From assembly GCA_019636195.1 (NCBI GenBank), contig JAHBYA010000002.1, forward strand, positions 268,311 to 332,310: a stretch of 64,000 nt of DNA. Direction: 5' to 3'. Every line of letters begins with the position of its first letter. Position 1 is the stretch's first letter. The DNA comes from Planctomycetota bacterium (GTDB lineage Bacteria; Planctomycetota; UBA8742; UBA2392). The notes beneath the pieces were generated by a model. The model was not told where the DNA came from. It saw only the letters and a program-made list of their open reading frames with translations, and did not search any database. This document shows positions 8,278 through 16,988 of the stretch, one piece after another. The position numbers were made by a program, and so were the translations under genes.

Positions 8278-9375
8278 TCACGCGTAAACTTTCGAGCGGC
8301 GGTTGCTCATGGTGTGGGCCAGCTTCAGTGCTTCGTGCATGGCGCCGGCGTTGGCTTTGCCCTGGCCTGCGATGTCGCACGCGGTGCCGTGGTCGGGGGC
8401 TGTGCGCACGATCGGCAGGCCGAGCGTGACGTTCACGCCCTCGTAAAACGCCAGCGTCTTCACCGGGATCAGCCCCTGGTCGTGATACATGGCAAGCACG
8501 GCGTCGTAGCGCCCGGCGCGTGCGTGCGCAAACACGCTGTCGGCGGCCAGAGGCCCTTCAATGATCCAGCCCTTCTTCTGCAGGTCTTCGACCAGCGGCC
8601 TGATCACCTTGCGATCCTCGGTGCCGAACTTGCCGTTTTCGCCGGCGTGCGGGTTCAAGCCGCAAACCGCAATGCGCGGCGCCTCAATGCCGAAGTCGTT
8701 GACCAGCGCGGCACGGGTTGTTTCGAGCACACCCCGCAGGTGCTTGCGCGTGATCAGCTTCGGCACACGGCTGAGCGGCTCATGGATCGTCGCCAGCGCA
8801 ACGCGCAACCCGCCCCCCACCAGCATCATCACCGGATGCTTGACCTTGCAGGCTTGCGCAAACATCTCGGTCTGGCCGGGGAACGGAAAGTCCCCGTCGT
8901 CCATGACCTCTTTGCAGATCGGGCCGGTTACCACCGCGTCGCTGATGTCCGCCGCCAGCATCTCGACGGCTGCGCCCAGGTAGGTGCCGGCGCGCTCGCC
9001 GGTCGCGCCGGTGGGCTTGCCGGGCTTGATGGCGCGCTCGTCCTTGAAGCCGCAATCCAGGAAGATCGGGCGCCAGGGTTTGCCGGGAGGCGGCTCAATG
9101 TGCTCAAGCATGAACATCGGGTCATGGATGAAGTCATCGACCGGAATGATGTGGTAGGCGTGCATTGAGGTCGGCTTGGCGAGGTGCCGCGCGTACAGAA
9201 ACGCGTCGCCGATCACGGCCACCGGGCGCTCCGCCAGGATTTCGTGGCGCTTCTGCAGGCGGCGCACGGCGCGGTGCACGACCTCGGGGCCGATCCCCGC
9301 GGGGTCGCCCGAAGTCACCAACAGCGGCATGGGAAAATCCCAGGCCTCGAACTCGCCGCTGTCGTCGTCGTTCAA
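8278..9375 (-). CDS. pdxA: 4-hydroxythreonine-4-phosphate dehydrogenase (PdxA family)
   Basis: PdxA oxidises 4-phosphohydroxy-L-threonine in pyridoxal phosphate synthesis. The 365-aa product has TSGDPAGIGPE (21-31), VVTGPICKE (148-156), CGLNPHAGE (238-246), YHDQGLIP (297-304) and the C-terminal signature DHGTACDIAGQGKA (328-341). Of the three metal ligands known in E. coli PdxA, the His in ATIHEPL (H198) and in YHDQ (H298) are kept, but the GHTE His reads Gln (G-Q-T-E, Q168). The ATG overlaps the upstream VWA gene stop as ATGA, which supports this start; MPLLVTSGDPAG, 15 codons later, is the usual family N-terminus. A PdxA2-type role in another sugar-acid pathway is possible. Confidence 0.88.
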   Translation of the reverse strand: MNDDDSGEFEAWDFPMPLLVTSGDPAGIGPEVVHRAVRRLQKRHEILAERPVAVIGDAFLYARHLAKPTSMHAYHIIPVDDFIHDPMFMLEHIEPPPGKPWRPIFLDCGFKDERAIKPGKPTGATGERAGTYLGAAVEMLAADISDAVVTGPICKEVMDDGDFPFPGQTEMFAQACKVKHPVMMLVGGGLRVALATIHEPLSRVPKLITRKHLRGVLETTRAALVNDFGIEAPRIAVCGLNPHAGENGKFGTEDRKVIRPLVEDLQKKGWIIEGPLAADSVFAHARAGRYDAVLAMYHDQGLIPVKTLAFYEGVNVTLGLPIVRTAPDHGTACDIAGQGKANAGAMHEALKLAHTMSNRRSKVYA

Positions 9376-11903
9376 CTGCGCCTCCGGATCACGCGCTCAA
9401 TGGGCATCAGGATAAGAAACAGCGCGCACAGGGCCACTGCCGCGCCGTGCAGTGGCGTACGCGTAATCAGTGTCACCGCCGCCCTTGGGGGCGCGGCAGC
9501 GCCGGGTATGTCCGCGACGAGCAGTGCAGCACCCTGCGATTCTACGCGCGGCACGAGGTACACATCGCCGATTGCGCGCTCTTCGTCACCAAGGCGTTCA
9601 ATCACTTGCGCAGGGCCGAGTGGCAACTCGCCGGTCAACTTGCCGTCGGCAAGCGCAAGCGGGATGTCGCGGTCGGCGCGCAAGAAGTACTCCGCGCCGT
9701 CCAGCGGGTCCAGCAGCACGATGCCATCCGGGCTTGCTTCGCCGACCAGACGCACGTCCGGCACTTCTCGCGGCGTCAGCCAGCGCAGGCTGGCAGCAAG
9801 GATCGCAGGAAAGTCCGCCCAGCCGGTGATCTCGCCCAGCGACTCCGGCTCATTGCCCACGGCCCAGAAGCCGACGCGCCCTGCCCCCCACGCGTGAAAC
9901 GCCAGCGCGGGCGGCGTGTTGTCGGCGTCAAGCTGCAACGCCACCGCGGCCTCAGGCCTGGGGTTGCTGCGCGCGTACCAGGCGGCGCGAGGCGCGGGCT
10001 TTGGCAGCGCGTCAGCACCGAACAGGGCGGCGCCCGGCTGCGTCAGCTGCAATGCAAACTCACCCGGCAGCACGTCCACTTTGGGCGGCTCGAGGTCCCT
10101 GGCCTTCTGTTCTTCCAGCCGGCGTTTGCGGTCTTCTTCTTCCTTCTTCTTCTGGTTGTCGTAGGCCTGGTAGGCGGTCTCAACCGTTTCCACGAAAATC
10201 ACATGGGCCTTCTCGGCCTCCTCGCTGCTGCCCGGGATGCGCGCAAACTCGCGTTTTGTGGCAAGGTCGCTGATCACCGCACGGGCTGAAACCGCGTCGG
10301 GCTCGTTGCCGTCAAACTCGCTGCCCAGGCCAATGCTGTAGATGTTGATGCCCTGCGCGATCGCGCGCTCGCGCAGGTCACTGTGGCGCTTGCCGGCCAC
10401 CGTGTTTGCGCGGCGGTCGGCGCCGTCGCTGAGCATGACGATCACCTTGACAGCGCTGGGCTCTGCGCGCATTACCTCAATGGCTTCTTCCATGGCGGCG
10501 TAGATGTCGGTGTTGTAGCCCAGTTCGTCAAAGTCGCGGTCCCCGCGCAGCCGCTCAAGTCGCGTCTGGATGTGCGAGCGGTCAAACGGCAGAAACACGC
10601 GCGGCTTTTCAAGCCAGTTGCGATGCAGCGTGAACGCCAGCACGCCGACGCGTGTGGCCAGCGCCTCGCTGGGCCGCTCCTCGCCGCCCTGCACATAGCG
10701 CAGCGACTCCGCCACGCCCTTGACTGCCACCTGCCAGCGCGTGGGCGCCTTCGGTCGCTTGTTCACAGGCGCATCCATGCTGAGGCTGCGGTCAAGCACA
10801 AACAGGATGCTGACCTTGGCGACTTCGGCCTTCACGATCTCTTCTTCCACGGGCGGGTCTTCGGGCTCAGGGGGTTTGCCCTCCTTCTGCAATGCAACGG
10901 GCAACAGCGCGCGCGCTTCGGCGGGCATATACTCGGGGGCCACAAACTTCGCGCCATCGCCGGTCACGAACAAGCCGCCGCCTCGCGCCACCCATTGCGA
11001 CAGCGCGTTCACCTGCGTACCGCCCATGCGGTACAGAGCATCGACACTGGTCAGCACCACACTGACCGGCCGCGCGTCATCGGCAAGGCGTGCGGCGCTA
11101 AAACTCTCCAGTGCGACTTCTTCTGTTCGCCAGTTGCGTGCAATCTCGGTCGCGCGTTTGGTCTGCCCGGGCTGCAAACCCAGCAGCAGCAGCGTCGGGG
11201 ACTCACTTACACGCAGCACATGGCCCATGCGCTGTACTTCCGCCCCGCTTTCGTCAAGCAGCACCGCTTCGATTACATGGCGGCCCGGCTTGTCGCTTTG
11301 CAGCGCGGCTGTGCCCTTGTCGTGCGGCAGTTCTGCGCCGTCCAGATACAGCTTGAGGGTCGCGCCCGGCGGGTTAATCACCACGCGCAACTGCGCGACT
11401 TCGCCCGGCTCAAGTACGCGCGGCGCGTCGATACCCAGCAGCGCAGGCTTGCGCTCGGGCCGATCATCAGGCCAGTGAGCGGTGGTCGGCACGCCCAGCG
11501 CTGCCACCATGTCGCGGGCGCGGCTGGCTTGCTCGTAATCGCCCCAGATTTCAACGCGCTCAGGCTCGGTCCATTCTGCAAAAGCGTTGCGCACTCGATT
11601 GGTAAACGCCAGCGATGTTTCGCGAAAATCGGTGGCATGGGCCGCCGGTGCGGTGTCATCCAGCAGCAGCCGCCAGACCCCGGCGCGTTGCGTCGCGCGC
11701 GTTTCGTCCCGCACTTCGACAAGTCCCGCCAGTGCAAACAGCAGCGCGCCCAGCGCCAGCAGGCGCACCGCCCCGGCCAGCGCCACTGTGCCGCGGCTGT
11801 GCCGGCGCGGGAACGCGAACACAGCCACCAGCATCACGCCGACAACCGTCGCGCCAAGCAGCGCGTCGGGGTTGGCCAACTCAATGCGCGACAAGTCGGG
11901 CAT
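9372..11903 (-). CDS. Membrane von Willebrand factor A (BatA-like) protein
   Basis: An 843-aa membrane protein resembling the long VWA/glutamine-amidotransferase-like proteins of Planctomycetota and relatives. Two N-terminal helices (about residues 15-65) come first, then a beta-rich region with a GATase-like QWVARGGGLFVTGDG segment. The VWA domain follows, with the MIDAS motif DRSLS (in ILFVLDRSLSM), Thr in GYNTDIYAA and Asp in MLSDGAD. A Lys/Glu-rich coiled stretch (NQKKKEEEDRKRR), a second beta-rich region and a C-terminal TM helix ending RVIRRRS complete it. The ATG at 11903 is chosen; an in-frame TTG at 11930 is possible. It is translationally coupled to pdxA (ATGA) and divergent from asnS. 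Its role is unknown. Confidence 0.82.
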   Translation of the reverse strand: MPDLSRIELANPDALLGATVVGVMLVAVFAFPRRHSRGTVALAGAVRLLALGALLFALAGLVEVRDETRATQRAGVWRLLLDDTAPAAHATDFRETSLAFTNRVRNAFAEWTEPERVEIWGDYEQASRARDMVAALGVPTTAHWPDDRPERKPALLGIDAPRVLEPGEVAQLRVVINPPGATLKLYLDGAELPHDKGTAALQSDKPGRHVIEAVLLDESGAEVQRMGHVLRVSESPTLLLLGLQPGQTKRATEIARNWRTEEVALESFSAARLADDARPVSVVLTSVDALYRMGGTQVNALSQWVARGGGLFVTGDGAKFVAPEYMPAEARALLPVALQKEGKPPEPEDPPVEEEIVKAEVAKVSILFVLDRSLSMDAPVNKRPKAPTRWQVAVKGVAESLRYVQGGEERPSEALATRVGVLAFTLHRNWLEKPRVFLPFDRSHIQTRLERLRGDRDFDELGYNTDIYAAMEEAIEVMRAEPSAVKVIVMLSDGADRRANTVAGKRHSDLRERAIAQGINIYSIGLGSEFDGNEPDAVSARAVISDLATKREFARIPGSSEEAEKAHVIFVETVETAYQAYDNQKKKEEEDRKRRLEEQKARDLEPPKVDVLPGEFALQLTQPGAALFGADALPKPAPRAAWYARSNPRPEAAVALQLDADNTPPALAFHAWGAGRVGFWAVGNEPESLGEITGWADFPAILAASLRWLTPREVPDVRLVGEASPDGIVLLDPLDGAEYFLRADRDIPLALADGKLTGELPLGPAQVIERLGDEERAIGDVYLVPRVESQGAALLVADIPGAAAPPRAAVTLITRTPLHGAAVALCALFLILMPIERVIRRRS

Positions 11904-12011
11904 GTGGTCAATATAGGCTTGATGCTGCAAACTTCACCCACAAGACCGGTCGCGATGGCGCCCCTTGCCGCAGTGTTGTCTGCCGCGCCATTGGCTTGCA
12001 TAGTGCCGCCC

Positions 12012-13361
12012 ATGACCGCGACCGTACGAACACTCAAAGACTTCATCGACAAACCCGTTGAGCTGAAGGGCTGGCTGTACAACCGCCGGGGCAGCGGCAA
12101 ATTGCTGTTTCTGCAATTCCGCGACGGCACGGGCATTGTGCAGGTTGTCGTGAACAAGAAAGACGTGCCTGAGGCCGTCTTTGAAACCGCCAAGCGCATC
12201 GGCATTGAAAGCAGCATCATCGTGCGCGGCACAGCCACCAAAGACGACCGCTCAGCCTTGGGCGTTGAGGTCCAGTGCAGCGACTTGTCAGTAATCCAGG
12301 AAGTGCACGACTACCCGATCCAGATCACGGAAGACGTGCCCAACATCGACAAGCTGCTCGACAAGCGCCATTTGTGGATCCGCAGCAAGCTGCCGCATGC
12401 GATTTTGCGCGTGCGCAGCGAAGTCATCCAGGCCATCCGCGACTTCTACTATGACCGGGGCTACGTGCTGTTTGACGCGCCGATGTTCACGCCCGCAAGC
12501 TGTGAAGGCACCAGCACCCTGTTTGAAGTCCCCTACTTCGACAGCACGGCCTATCTCAGCCAGAGCGGCCAGTTGTACGGCGAAGCGGGGGCCATGGCTT
12601 TCGGCAAGGTCGTGGTGTTCGGGCCCACCTTTCGCGCCGAAAAGTCGAAGACCCGCCGCCACCTGACCGAGTTCTGGATGGTCGAGCCCGAAGTCGCGTT
12701 TCTTGAGCTTGATGGCGTGATGGACCTGGCTGAGCAGCAGATTCAGTACGTCGTCGGCCGCGCGCTGGAGCGCTGCAAGGAAGAGCTCAAGGTGCTTGAA
12801 CGCGACACGACAATCCTTGAGCAAGTCAGCAAGCCGTTCCCGCGCGTAAGCCACGCCGAAGTCCAGAAGGTGCTGGCCGGCCTGAAGGCCGAGTTTGCGG
12901 CAAGCCGCGATGAAGAACTTAGGAAGCTAAGTGGTGACATACTCAAGAGCGGCCCCGATGCTGACTTGGGTGCCGCCGACGAAACCGCCATCGGCATGCA
13001 CTACAAGCAGTGCGTGATGGTGCACCGCTATCCGCGCCATGTGAAGGCGTTCTACATGAAGGGCGACCCCGCGGACCCCACCAAGGCCCTGTGCGTTGAC
13101 GTGATCGCACCTGAGGGCGTGGGCGAAATCGTGGGCGGCAGCCAGCGCGAAGACAGCCTGGAAGAGCTGCTGCGCCAGATTGAGCATCACAAGGTGCCCA
13201 TGGAAAGCGTGGAGTGGTTTGTGGATCTGCGACGCTACGGCAGCGTCCCCCACGGCGGCTTCGGCATGGGCGTGGAACGCTGCGTGCAGTGGATCACAGG
13301 CTGCCAGCACGTGCGCGAAGCCATACCATTCCCGCGCACAATCTATAGGCTCAACCCCTGA
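12012..13361 (+). CDS. asnS: Asparaginyl-tRNA synthetase
   Basis: A class II aminoacyl-tRNA synthetase of 449 aa charging tRNA-Asn. An N-terminal OB-fold anticodon domain (LKGWLYNRRGSGKLLFLQFRDG) is followed by the catalytic domain with motif 2 (FRAEKSKTRRHLTEFWMVEPE) and motif 3 (GGFGMGVERCVQWI). The AEKSKTRRHL sequence distinguishes AsnRS from AspRS. The frame is open back to 10383 only as a shadow of the opposite-strand VWA gene; MTATVRTLKDF at 12012 matches the family start. gatB lies two genes downstream, so both the direct and the indirect (GatCAB) routes to amidated tRNAs appear to be encoded. Here GatCAB may serve tRNA-Gln. Confidence 0.95.
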   Translation: MTATVRTLKDFIDKPVELKGWLYNRRGSGKLLFLQFRDGTGIVQVVVNKKDVPEAVFETAKRIGIESSIIVRGTATKDDRSALGVEVQCSDLSVIQEVHDYPIQITEDVPNIDKLLDKRHLWIRSKLPHAILRVRSEVIQAIRDFYYDRGYVLFDAPMFTPASCEGTSTLFEVPYFDSTAYLSQSGQLYGEAGAMAFGKVVVFGPTFRAEKSKTRRHLTEFWMVEPEVAFLELDGVMDLAEQQIQYVVGRALERCKEELKVLERDTTILEQVSKPFPRVSHAEVQKVLAGLKAEFAASRDEELRKLSGDILKSGPDADLGAADETAIGMHYKQCVMVHRYPRHVKAFYMKGDPADPTKALCVDVIAPEGVGEIVGGSQREDSLEELLRQIEHHKVPMESVEWFVDLRRYGSVPHGGFGMGVERCVQWITGCQHVREAIPFPRTIYRLNP

Positions 13362-13365
13362 CCGC

Positions 13366-13400
13366 CGACACCCGACACCCGGAAACTGAAAACTGTGGCC
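13366..13400. repeat. Heptamer-repeat spacer after asnS
   Basis: Five consecutive 7-base units fill the gap between asnS and the HAD gene: CGACACC, CGACACC, CGGAAAC, TGAAAAC, TGTGGCC. The last unit contains the HAD GTG start. The pattern matches one arm of the larger inverted heptamer spacers at 24261 and 33886. Confidence 0.6.
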
Positions 13401-14072
13401 GAAGCAATCATCATTGACCTGTACGACACCCTTACCGACGAGTCGGAAAACGACAAGAACGGTGTGGCCCTGCTGCGTCAGGTGGTCGCGACCGCCGGTC
13501 AGCGCGTGACCGAGCAGGCGCTGGCGCAGGCGCAAGATTTCGCGATCCAGAGCTTCGCGCCCAACATGTTTGAGGCCATGATCTTTCACCTGGTCCAGCG
13601 CGACACAACCATGGCCTTGCGCTGCATAAGCGCCTTCAAAAAGAACTTTCCGCGCAAGGTCAACATACGGCCCAAGGCAAGGGACATCCTGACCATCTGC
13701 AAGGAACGCGGCTGGAAGACCGCGCTGGCCCATGCGCCCGACAAAGACGAAGCCGATGCGCTGCAAAAGGCCGGCATCCTGCCCATGTTCGACATCAAGG
13801 GCCCGCCCGCGGCACTTAAGATCGCGCTGCCGGACATTCGTGTTCTGGAGATGTTGTTGGGGCAACTGTCCGTGCGACCCGGCGACTGCGTGATGCTGGG
13901 CAATCGCATCGACAACGACATCCGCCCAGCCAACATGCTGCGCATGACCACGGTCCAGTTGCAGACCGGCCTGCACGGCAAGAAGCAACTGCCGCGCGAC
14001 CTGAAGGACGTGCCGGCCTATGAGGCGCCGACGATTGAAGCACTGTTGAACGTCCTGCCCACGGTCGTCTAG
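13395..14072 (+). CDS. HAD-superfamily hydrolase-like protein
   Basis: A 225-aa protein with a HAD fold. Motif I is DLYDTLT (D8, D11) directly after the N-terminal strand AEAIIIDLYD. A helical cap follows at about 20-100. Motif IV-like residues lie in CVMLGNRIDNDIRPA near 170-184. The substrate cannot be told; phosphoglycolate-phosphatase-like or FMN-phosphatase-like enzymes have this layout. The start is GTG at 13395, embedded in a small heptamer-repeat spacer after asnS, and only a weak GGAA precedes it. It lies between asnS and gatB in the same direction and is probably co-transcribed. Confidence 0.75.
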   Translation: MAEAIIIDLYDTLTDESENDKNGVALLRQVVATAGQRVTEQALAQAQDFAIQSFAPNMFEAMIFHLVQRDTTMALRCISAFKKNFPRKVNIRPKARDILTICKERGWKTALAHAPDKDEADALQKAGILPMFDIKGPPAALKIALPDIRVLEMLLGQLSVRPGDCVMLGNRIDNDIRPANMLRMTTVQLQTGLHGKKQLPRDLKDVPAYEAPTIEALLNVLPTVV

Positions 14073-14126
14073 GCGGGCTCAGCCGCACCTGTAACCAGCA
14101 CCCCGAAAGCTGTACCCTGCCCGGCG

Positions 14127-15611
14127 ATGACAACGGCAACGCAAACCGACTTTGAACCCGTGATCGGCCTTGAGGTGCACGTGCAGCTCAAGACCCGCAG
14201 CAAGATGTTCTGCCGCTGCGAAGTCCGCTTCGGCGCGCCCGCCAACAGCCTGACCTGCCCGGTGTGCCTTGGCTTGCCCGGCGCGCTGCCGACAGTTAAC
14301 CGCCAAGCCATCGAGCACGGCATTCGCATTGGTTTGGCACTTAACTGCCAGATCGCGCACCGCGTGAAGTTCGATCGCAAGAATTACTTTTACCCCGACC
14401 TGCCCAAGGGCTACCAGGTCAGCCAGTACGACGAGCCGCTGTGCTTTGACGGCGAATTGCAAATGCCGATCATGGACGCTTCAGGCAACCCGAAAATCTG
14501 CCGGATCACCCGCGCCCACCTTGAAGAAGACGCGGGCAAAAGCATCCACATGGGGCATTCGACGCTGGTCGATCTCAACCGCGCGGGCACGCCGCTGGTC
14601 GAAATCGTCGGTGGGCCCGACCTGCGCAGCCCCGAAGAAGCCTACGTCTATCTGACCACGCTCAAACGCAACCTGAGCTACCTGGGCGTCAGCGACCTGA
14701 GCATGGAAAAGGGCAGCCTGCGCTGCGACGCCAACGTAAGCGTGCGCCCCCGCGGGCAGGAAAAGTTCGGGGTGCGCAGCGAGATCAAGAACCTCAACAG
14801 CTTCCGGGCCGTGCGCGCCGCCCTTGAGTTCGAAATCAGGCGTCACGTGTCGGTAGTTGAAGGCGGCGGCAAACTGACCCAGGAAACCCGCCTGTGGGAC
14901 GAAGAAAAACTCGAAACCCGCAGCCTGCGCAGCAAAGAAGAAGCCACCGACTATCGCTTCTTTCCCGAGCCCGACCTGACCACCTTTGACGTGCCGCGCG
15001 ACTGGGTGCAGCGCGTGCAAGCCACCCTGCCCGAGATGCCCGAAAAGCGCCTGCTGCGCTTTCTGCACGACTTCAAACTCAACCGCGCCGACGCCGAGTT
15101 CCTGGTCGGCGACAAAGAACTCGCCGACTGGTACGAAGCGGTGCTGAAGCTCTACGACGAGCCGCGCAAGGTGGCCGCATGGGTCGTCGTAGAGGTCAAT
15201 CGCGAATTGCAGGAGCGGCACCTCGAGATCAGCCAACTGCCTGTAACGCCCGAAAGGCTTGTCGAGCTGATCAAGCTGCTCGATGCCGGCAAGCTGAACA
15301 ACATCACCGCCAAGGAAGTTTTCAAAGCCATGGCGGAAACCGGCGAAGGCGCCATGGCCACAGCCAAACGGCTGGGCCGTCTGATCGAGCAGGACGAAGG
15401 CGAAGTCGATCGCGCTATCGAAGACGTGATCACCGAGTTCAAAGACAAAGCCGTCGCCGACTATCTGCGCGGTGAAACCAAAGTACTGGGCTTTCTGGTA
15501 GGTCAAGCCATGCGCAAGCTGAAAGGCAAAGCCAACCCCAAAGACCTGGGCCAAAAACTAGAAGCCGCCCTGAAACAGAAACAAGAGCCCGGAGCGCAAG
15601 CGACGGGGTAG
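14127..15611 (+). CDS. gatB: Aspartyl/glutamyl-tRNA amidotransferase subunit B
   Basis: A 494-aa GatB, the tRNA-binding kinase subunit of GatCAB, which amidates misacylated Glu-tRNA-Gln or Asp-tRNA-Asn. Seen are EPVIGLEVHVQL (10-21), LTCPVCLGLPGALPTVN (zinc Cys pair near 43-60), RKNYFYPDLPKGYQVSQYD (near 84-102), the GatB core to about 300, and the C-terminal YqeY/tail domain. gatA and gatC are not in the window. The last residues (EPGAQATG) and stop are encoded by a copy of a dispersed 31-bp repeat, so the native C-terminus may have been replaced or extended by the repeat. The start ATG at 14127 fits the family N-terminus. Confidence 0.95.
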   Translation: MTTATQTDFEPVIGLEVHVQLKTRSKMFCRCEVRFGAPANSLTCPVCLGLPGALPTVNRQAIEHGIRIGLALNCQIAHRVKFDRKNYFYPDLPKGYQVSQYDEPLCFDGELQMPIMDASGNPKICRITRAHLEEDAGKSIHMGHSTLVDLNRAGTPLVEIVGGPDLRSPEEAYVYLTTLKRNLSYLGVSDLSMEKGSLRCDANVSVRPRGQEKFGVRSEIKNLNSFRAVRAALEFEIRRHVSVVEGGGKLTQETRLWDEEKLETRSLRSKEEATDYRFFPEPDLTTFDVPRDWVQRVQATLPEMPEKRLLRFLHDFKLNRADAEFLVGDKELADWYEAVLKLYDEPRKVAAWVVVEVNRELQERHLEISQLPVTPERLVELIKLLDAGKLNNITAKEVFKAMAETGEGAMATAKRLGRLIEQDEGEVDRAIEDVITEFKDKAVADYLRGETKVLGFLVGQAMRKLKGKANPKDLGQKLEAALKQKQEPGAQATG

Positions 15612-15641
15612 TTACTGAATCGGGCGCAAGCGACGGGGTAG
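15578..15641. repeat. Dispersed 31-bp repeat plus adjacent partial copy
   Basis: Positions 15578-15608 read GAAACAAGAGCCCGGAGCGC, one variable base, then AGCGACGGGG. This matches 47449-47479 (opposite orientation) at 30 of 31 positions. Its 3' half (GCGCAAGCGACGGGGTAG) is repeated at 15594-15611 and 15624-15641. The first copy supplies the gatB stop codon. Confidence 0.8.
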
Positions 15642-15647
15642 CGGCAA

Positions 15648-16079
15648 ATGTTCGAGCACCAGCAACCGCTGCGGCATGCCATTGTCGCGCTGATCCATGA
15701 CGGCGACGACATGCTGGTGATTGAGCGTGCAGCCGCCGACACCTACCCCGGTTACTGGTCCGCCGTCACGGGCGCCATGGACGACGGCGAAACCCAGCAG
15801 GCGGCCTGCATCCGCGAAGCCCGCGAAGAAGTCGGCCTGCGCATCAGGCCCGTGCGCAAAGTCTGGGAAAGCGTGACACGCCGCGCCTCGTTCGTGCTGC
15901 ACTGGTGGCAATGCGAGCTGGTCGGCAGCCGCGAAGTCAAAGCCGACCCCAACGAAGTCGGCAACTGGCGCTGGGTGCGCGAAAGCGAACTTGCGACCCT
16001 TAGCCCCATGTTCAGCGACGCCCGCTGGTTTCATCGCGAGATCTACCCGCTGGTCAAGGCGGACCCGCCCCGAAGTTAG
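15648..16079 (+). CDS. Nudix hydrolase
   Basis: A 143-aa Nudix protein that should hydrolyse a nucleoside diphosphate linked to another group. The Nudix box (G-x5-E-x7-REUxEExGU) is complete at about residues 42-64: GAMDDGE, then REAREEVGL. Preceding strands (HAIVALIHDGDDMLVIER) and the following WWQCELVGS strand fit the fold. It ends HREIYPL. It follows gatB by 36 bases, which contain a partial dispersed repeat. The substrate is unpredictable from sequence; MutT-like house-cleaning or (di)nucleotide-sugar hydrolysis are options. Confidence 0.88.
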   Translation: MFEHQQPLRHAIVALIHDGDDMLVIERAAADTYPGYWSAVTGAMDDGETQQAACIREAREEVGLRIRPVRKVWESVTRRASFVLHWWQCELVGSREVKADPNEVGNWRWVRESELATLSPMFSDARWFHREIYPLVKADPPRS

Positions 16080-16138
16080 AAGCCCCTTGCCCAGCAGGCG
16101 GCTACGCAAACTGGCCCGCTTGCTGCTATGCTGCCGCC

Positions 16139-16867
16139 ATGCACGCGCTGCTGGCCCTTGCGGCTGCACACACCTTGGACATCGCGCGCCGCCCCAGCAC
16201 ACTGGTGCTGGGCGCGGTCGGCCTTGTGCTGATTTTGTCGCTGCGCTGGTTTGCCGCGTTCGGCCTGGGCTATGAAGTCACGCAACTTCTTGAGCTCAGC
16301 GTTTACACCATCGGCATGCTGGGCGCCGTTGCCGTCATCCTGTTCTGGCTGCCCCGCGAAGACGAGTCCGACGACCCCGAACTGTTGCTGCTCACACGCC
16401 CGGTTTCGCCTTGGGTGATAGCGCTGGGCGCGTTCGCGGGCCGGCTGGCGGTGATCGCGCTGCTGTGCGCCTTCTGGCTGGTGTGTGTGCTGGCGGCGCT
16501 GGTCTGGTTTCAGCTTGAGGACCCCAGACTGTTCGGCTATCGCGGCGCTGGATCCCCCATCGATGAGACCTTCAAGGCCGTAGGCCCGGTGCTTGGCCAA
16601 CTGCTGGCGACCGCGATGCTGCTCGCACTTGCACAGCCGCTTGCACGCACGCGGCGGCCCGCGGTGATTGCCACCGGTGTGCTTTTGCTGTATGTGCTGG
16701 GCTACGCGGTCGGAGTGCCGGACCTGGCGCGGCACGATGTGACGGCAGGTCTTTGGGGCGGATCGAACGCCGGGATTTCGTTGTGGCTGGTGGTTCATGC
16801 TTGTGCATGGTGTGCGGTAGGGATAGGCTTGGACAGCGGCGTGCAGCGGTTGCGGGCAGTGTCATAA
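16139..16867 (+). CDS. ABC-2-type permease-like membrane protein
   Basis: A 242-aa polytopic membrane protein with about six hydrophobic helices (residues about 21-45, 52-72, 90-125, 148-165, 175-190 and 212-230). The pattern LARRPSTLVLGAVGLVLILSLR at the N-terminus, the cytoplasmic loop LLLLTRPVSPWVIALGAF, and the overall arrangement resemble the permease half of ABC-2 exporters. No ATP-binding partner lies beside it, which is unusual, so an ATPase elsewhere or a different function is possible. It follows the Nudix gene after a 59-base gap in the same direction. Confidence 0.6.
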   Translation: MHALLALAAAHTLDIARRPSTLVLGAVGLVLILSLRWFAAFGLGYEVTQLLELSVYTIGMLGAVAVILFWLPREDESDDPELLLLTRPVSPWVIALGAFAGRLAVIALLCAFWLVCVLAALVWFQLEDPRLFGYRGAGSPIDETFKAVGPVLGQLLATAMLLALAQPLARTRRPAVIATGVLLLYVLGYAVGVPDLARHDVTAGLWGGSNAGISLWLVVHACAWCAVGIGLDSGVQRLRAVS

Positions 16868-16988
16868 ACCACAATTGCGGCGCGGTTTGTATGCTGCTTG
16901 TGGGCGCGTGATCGGCGGGTTAGACTGCAATTCGGACCTTTCCGGTCTATATCGTTGTGTCCAGCAACCGGGTTGCCCGGGGGTACTT

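Noticed and set aside
10383..12011. N-terminal extension of the asnS frame
   Set aside because: It lies opposite the VWA gene; AsnRS proteins begin at the OB-fold, matching the ATG at 12012.
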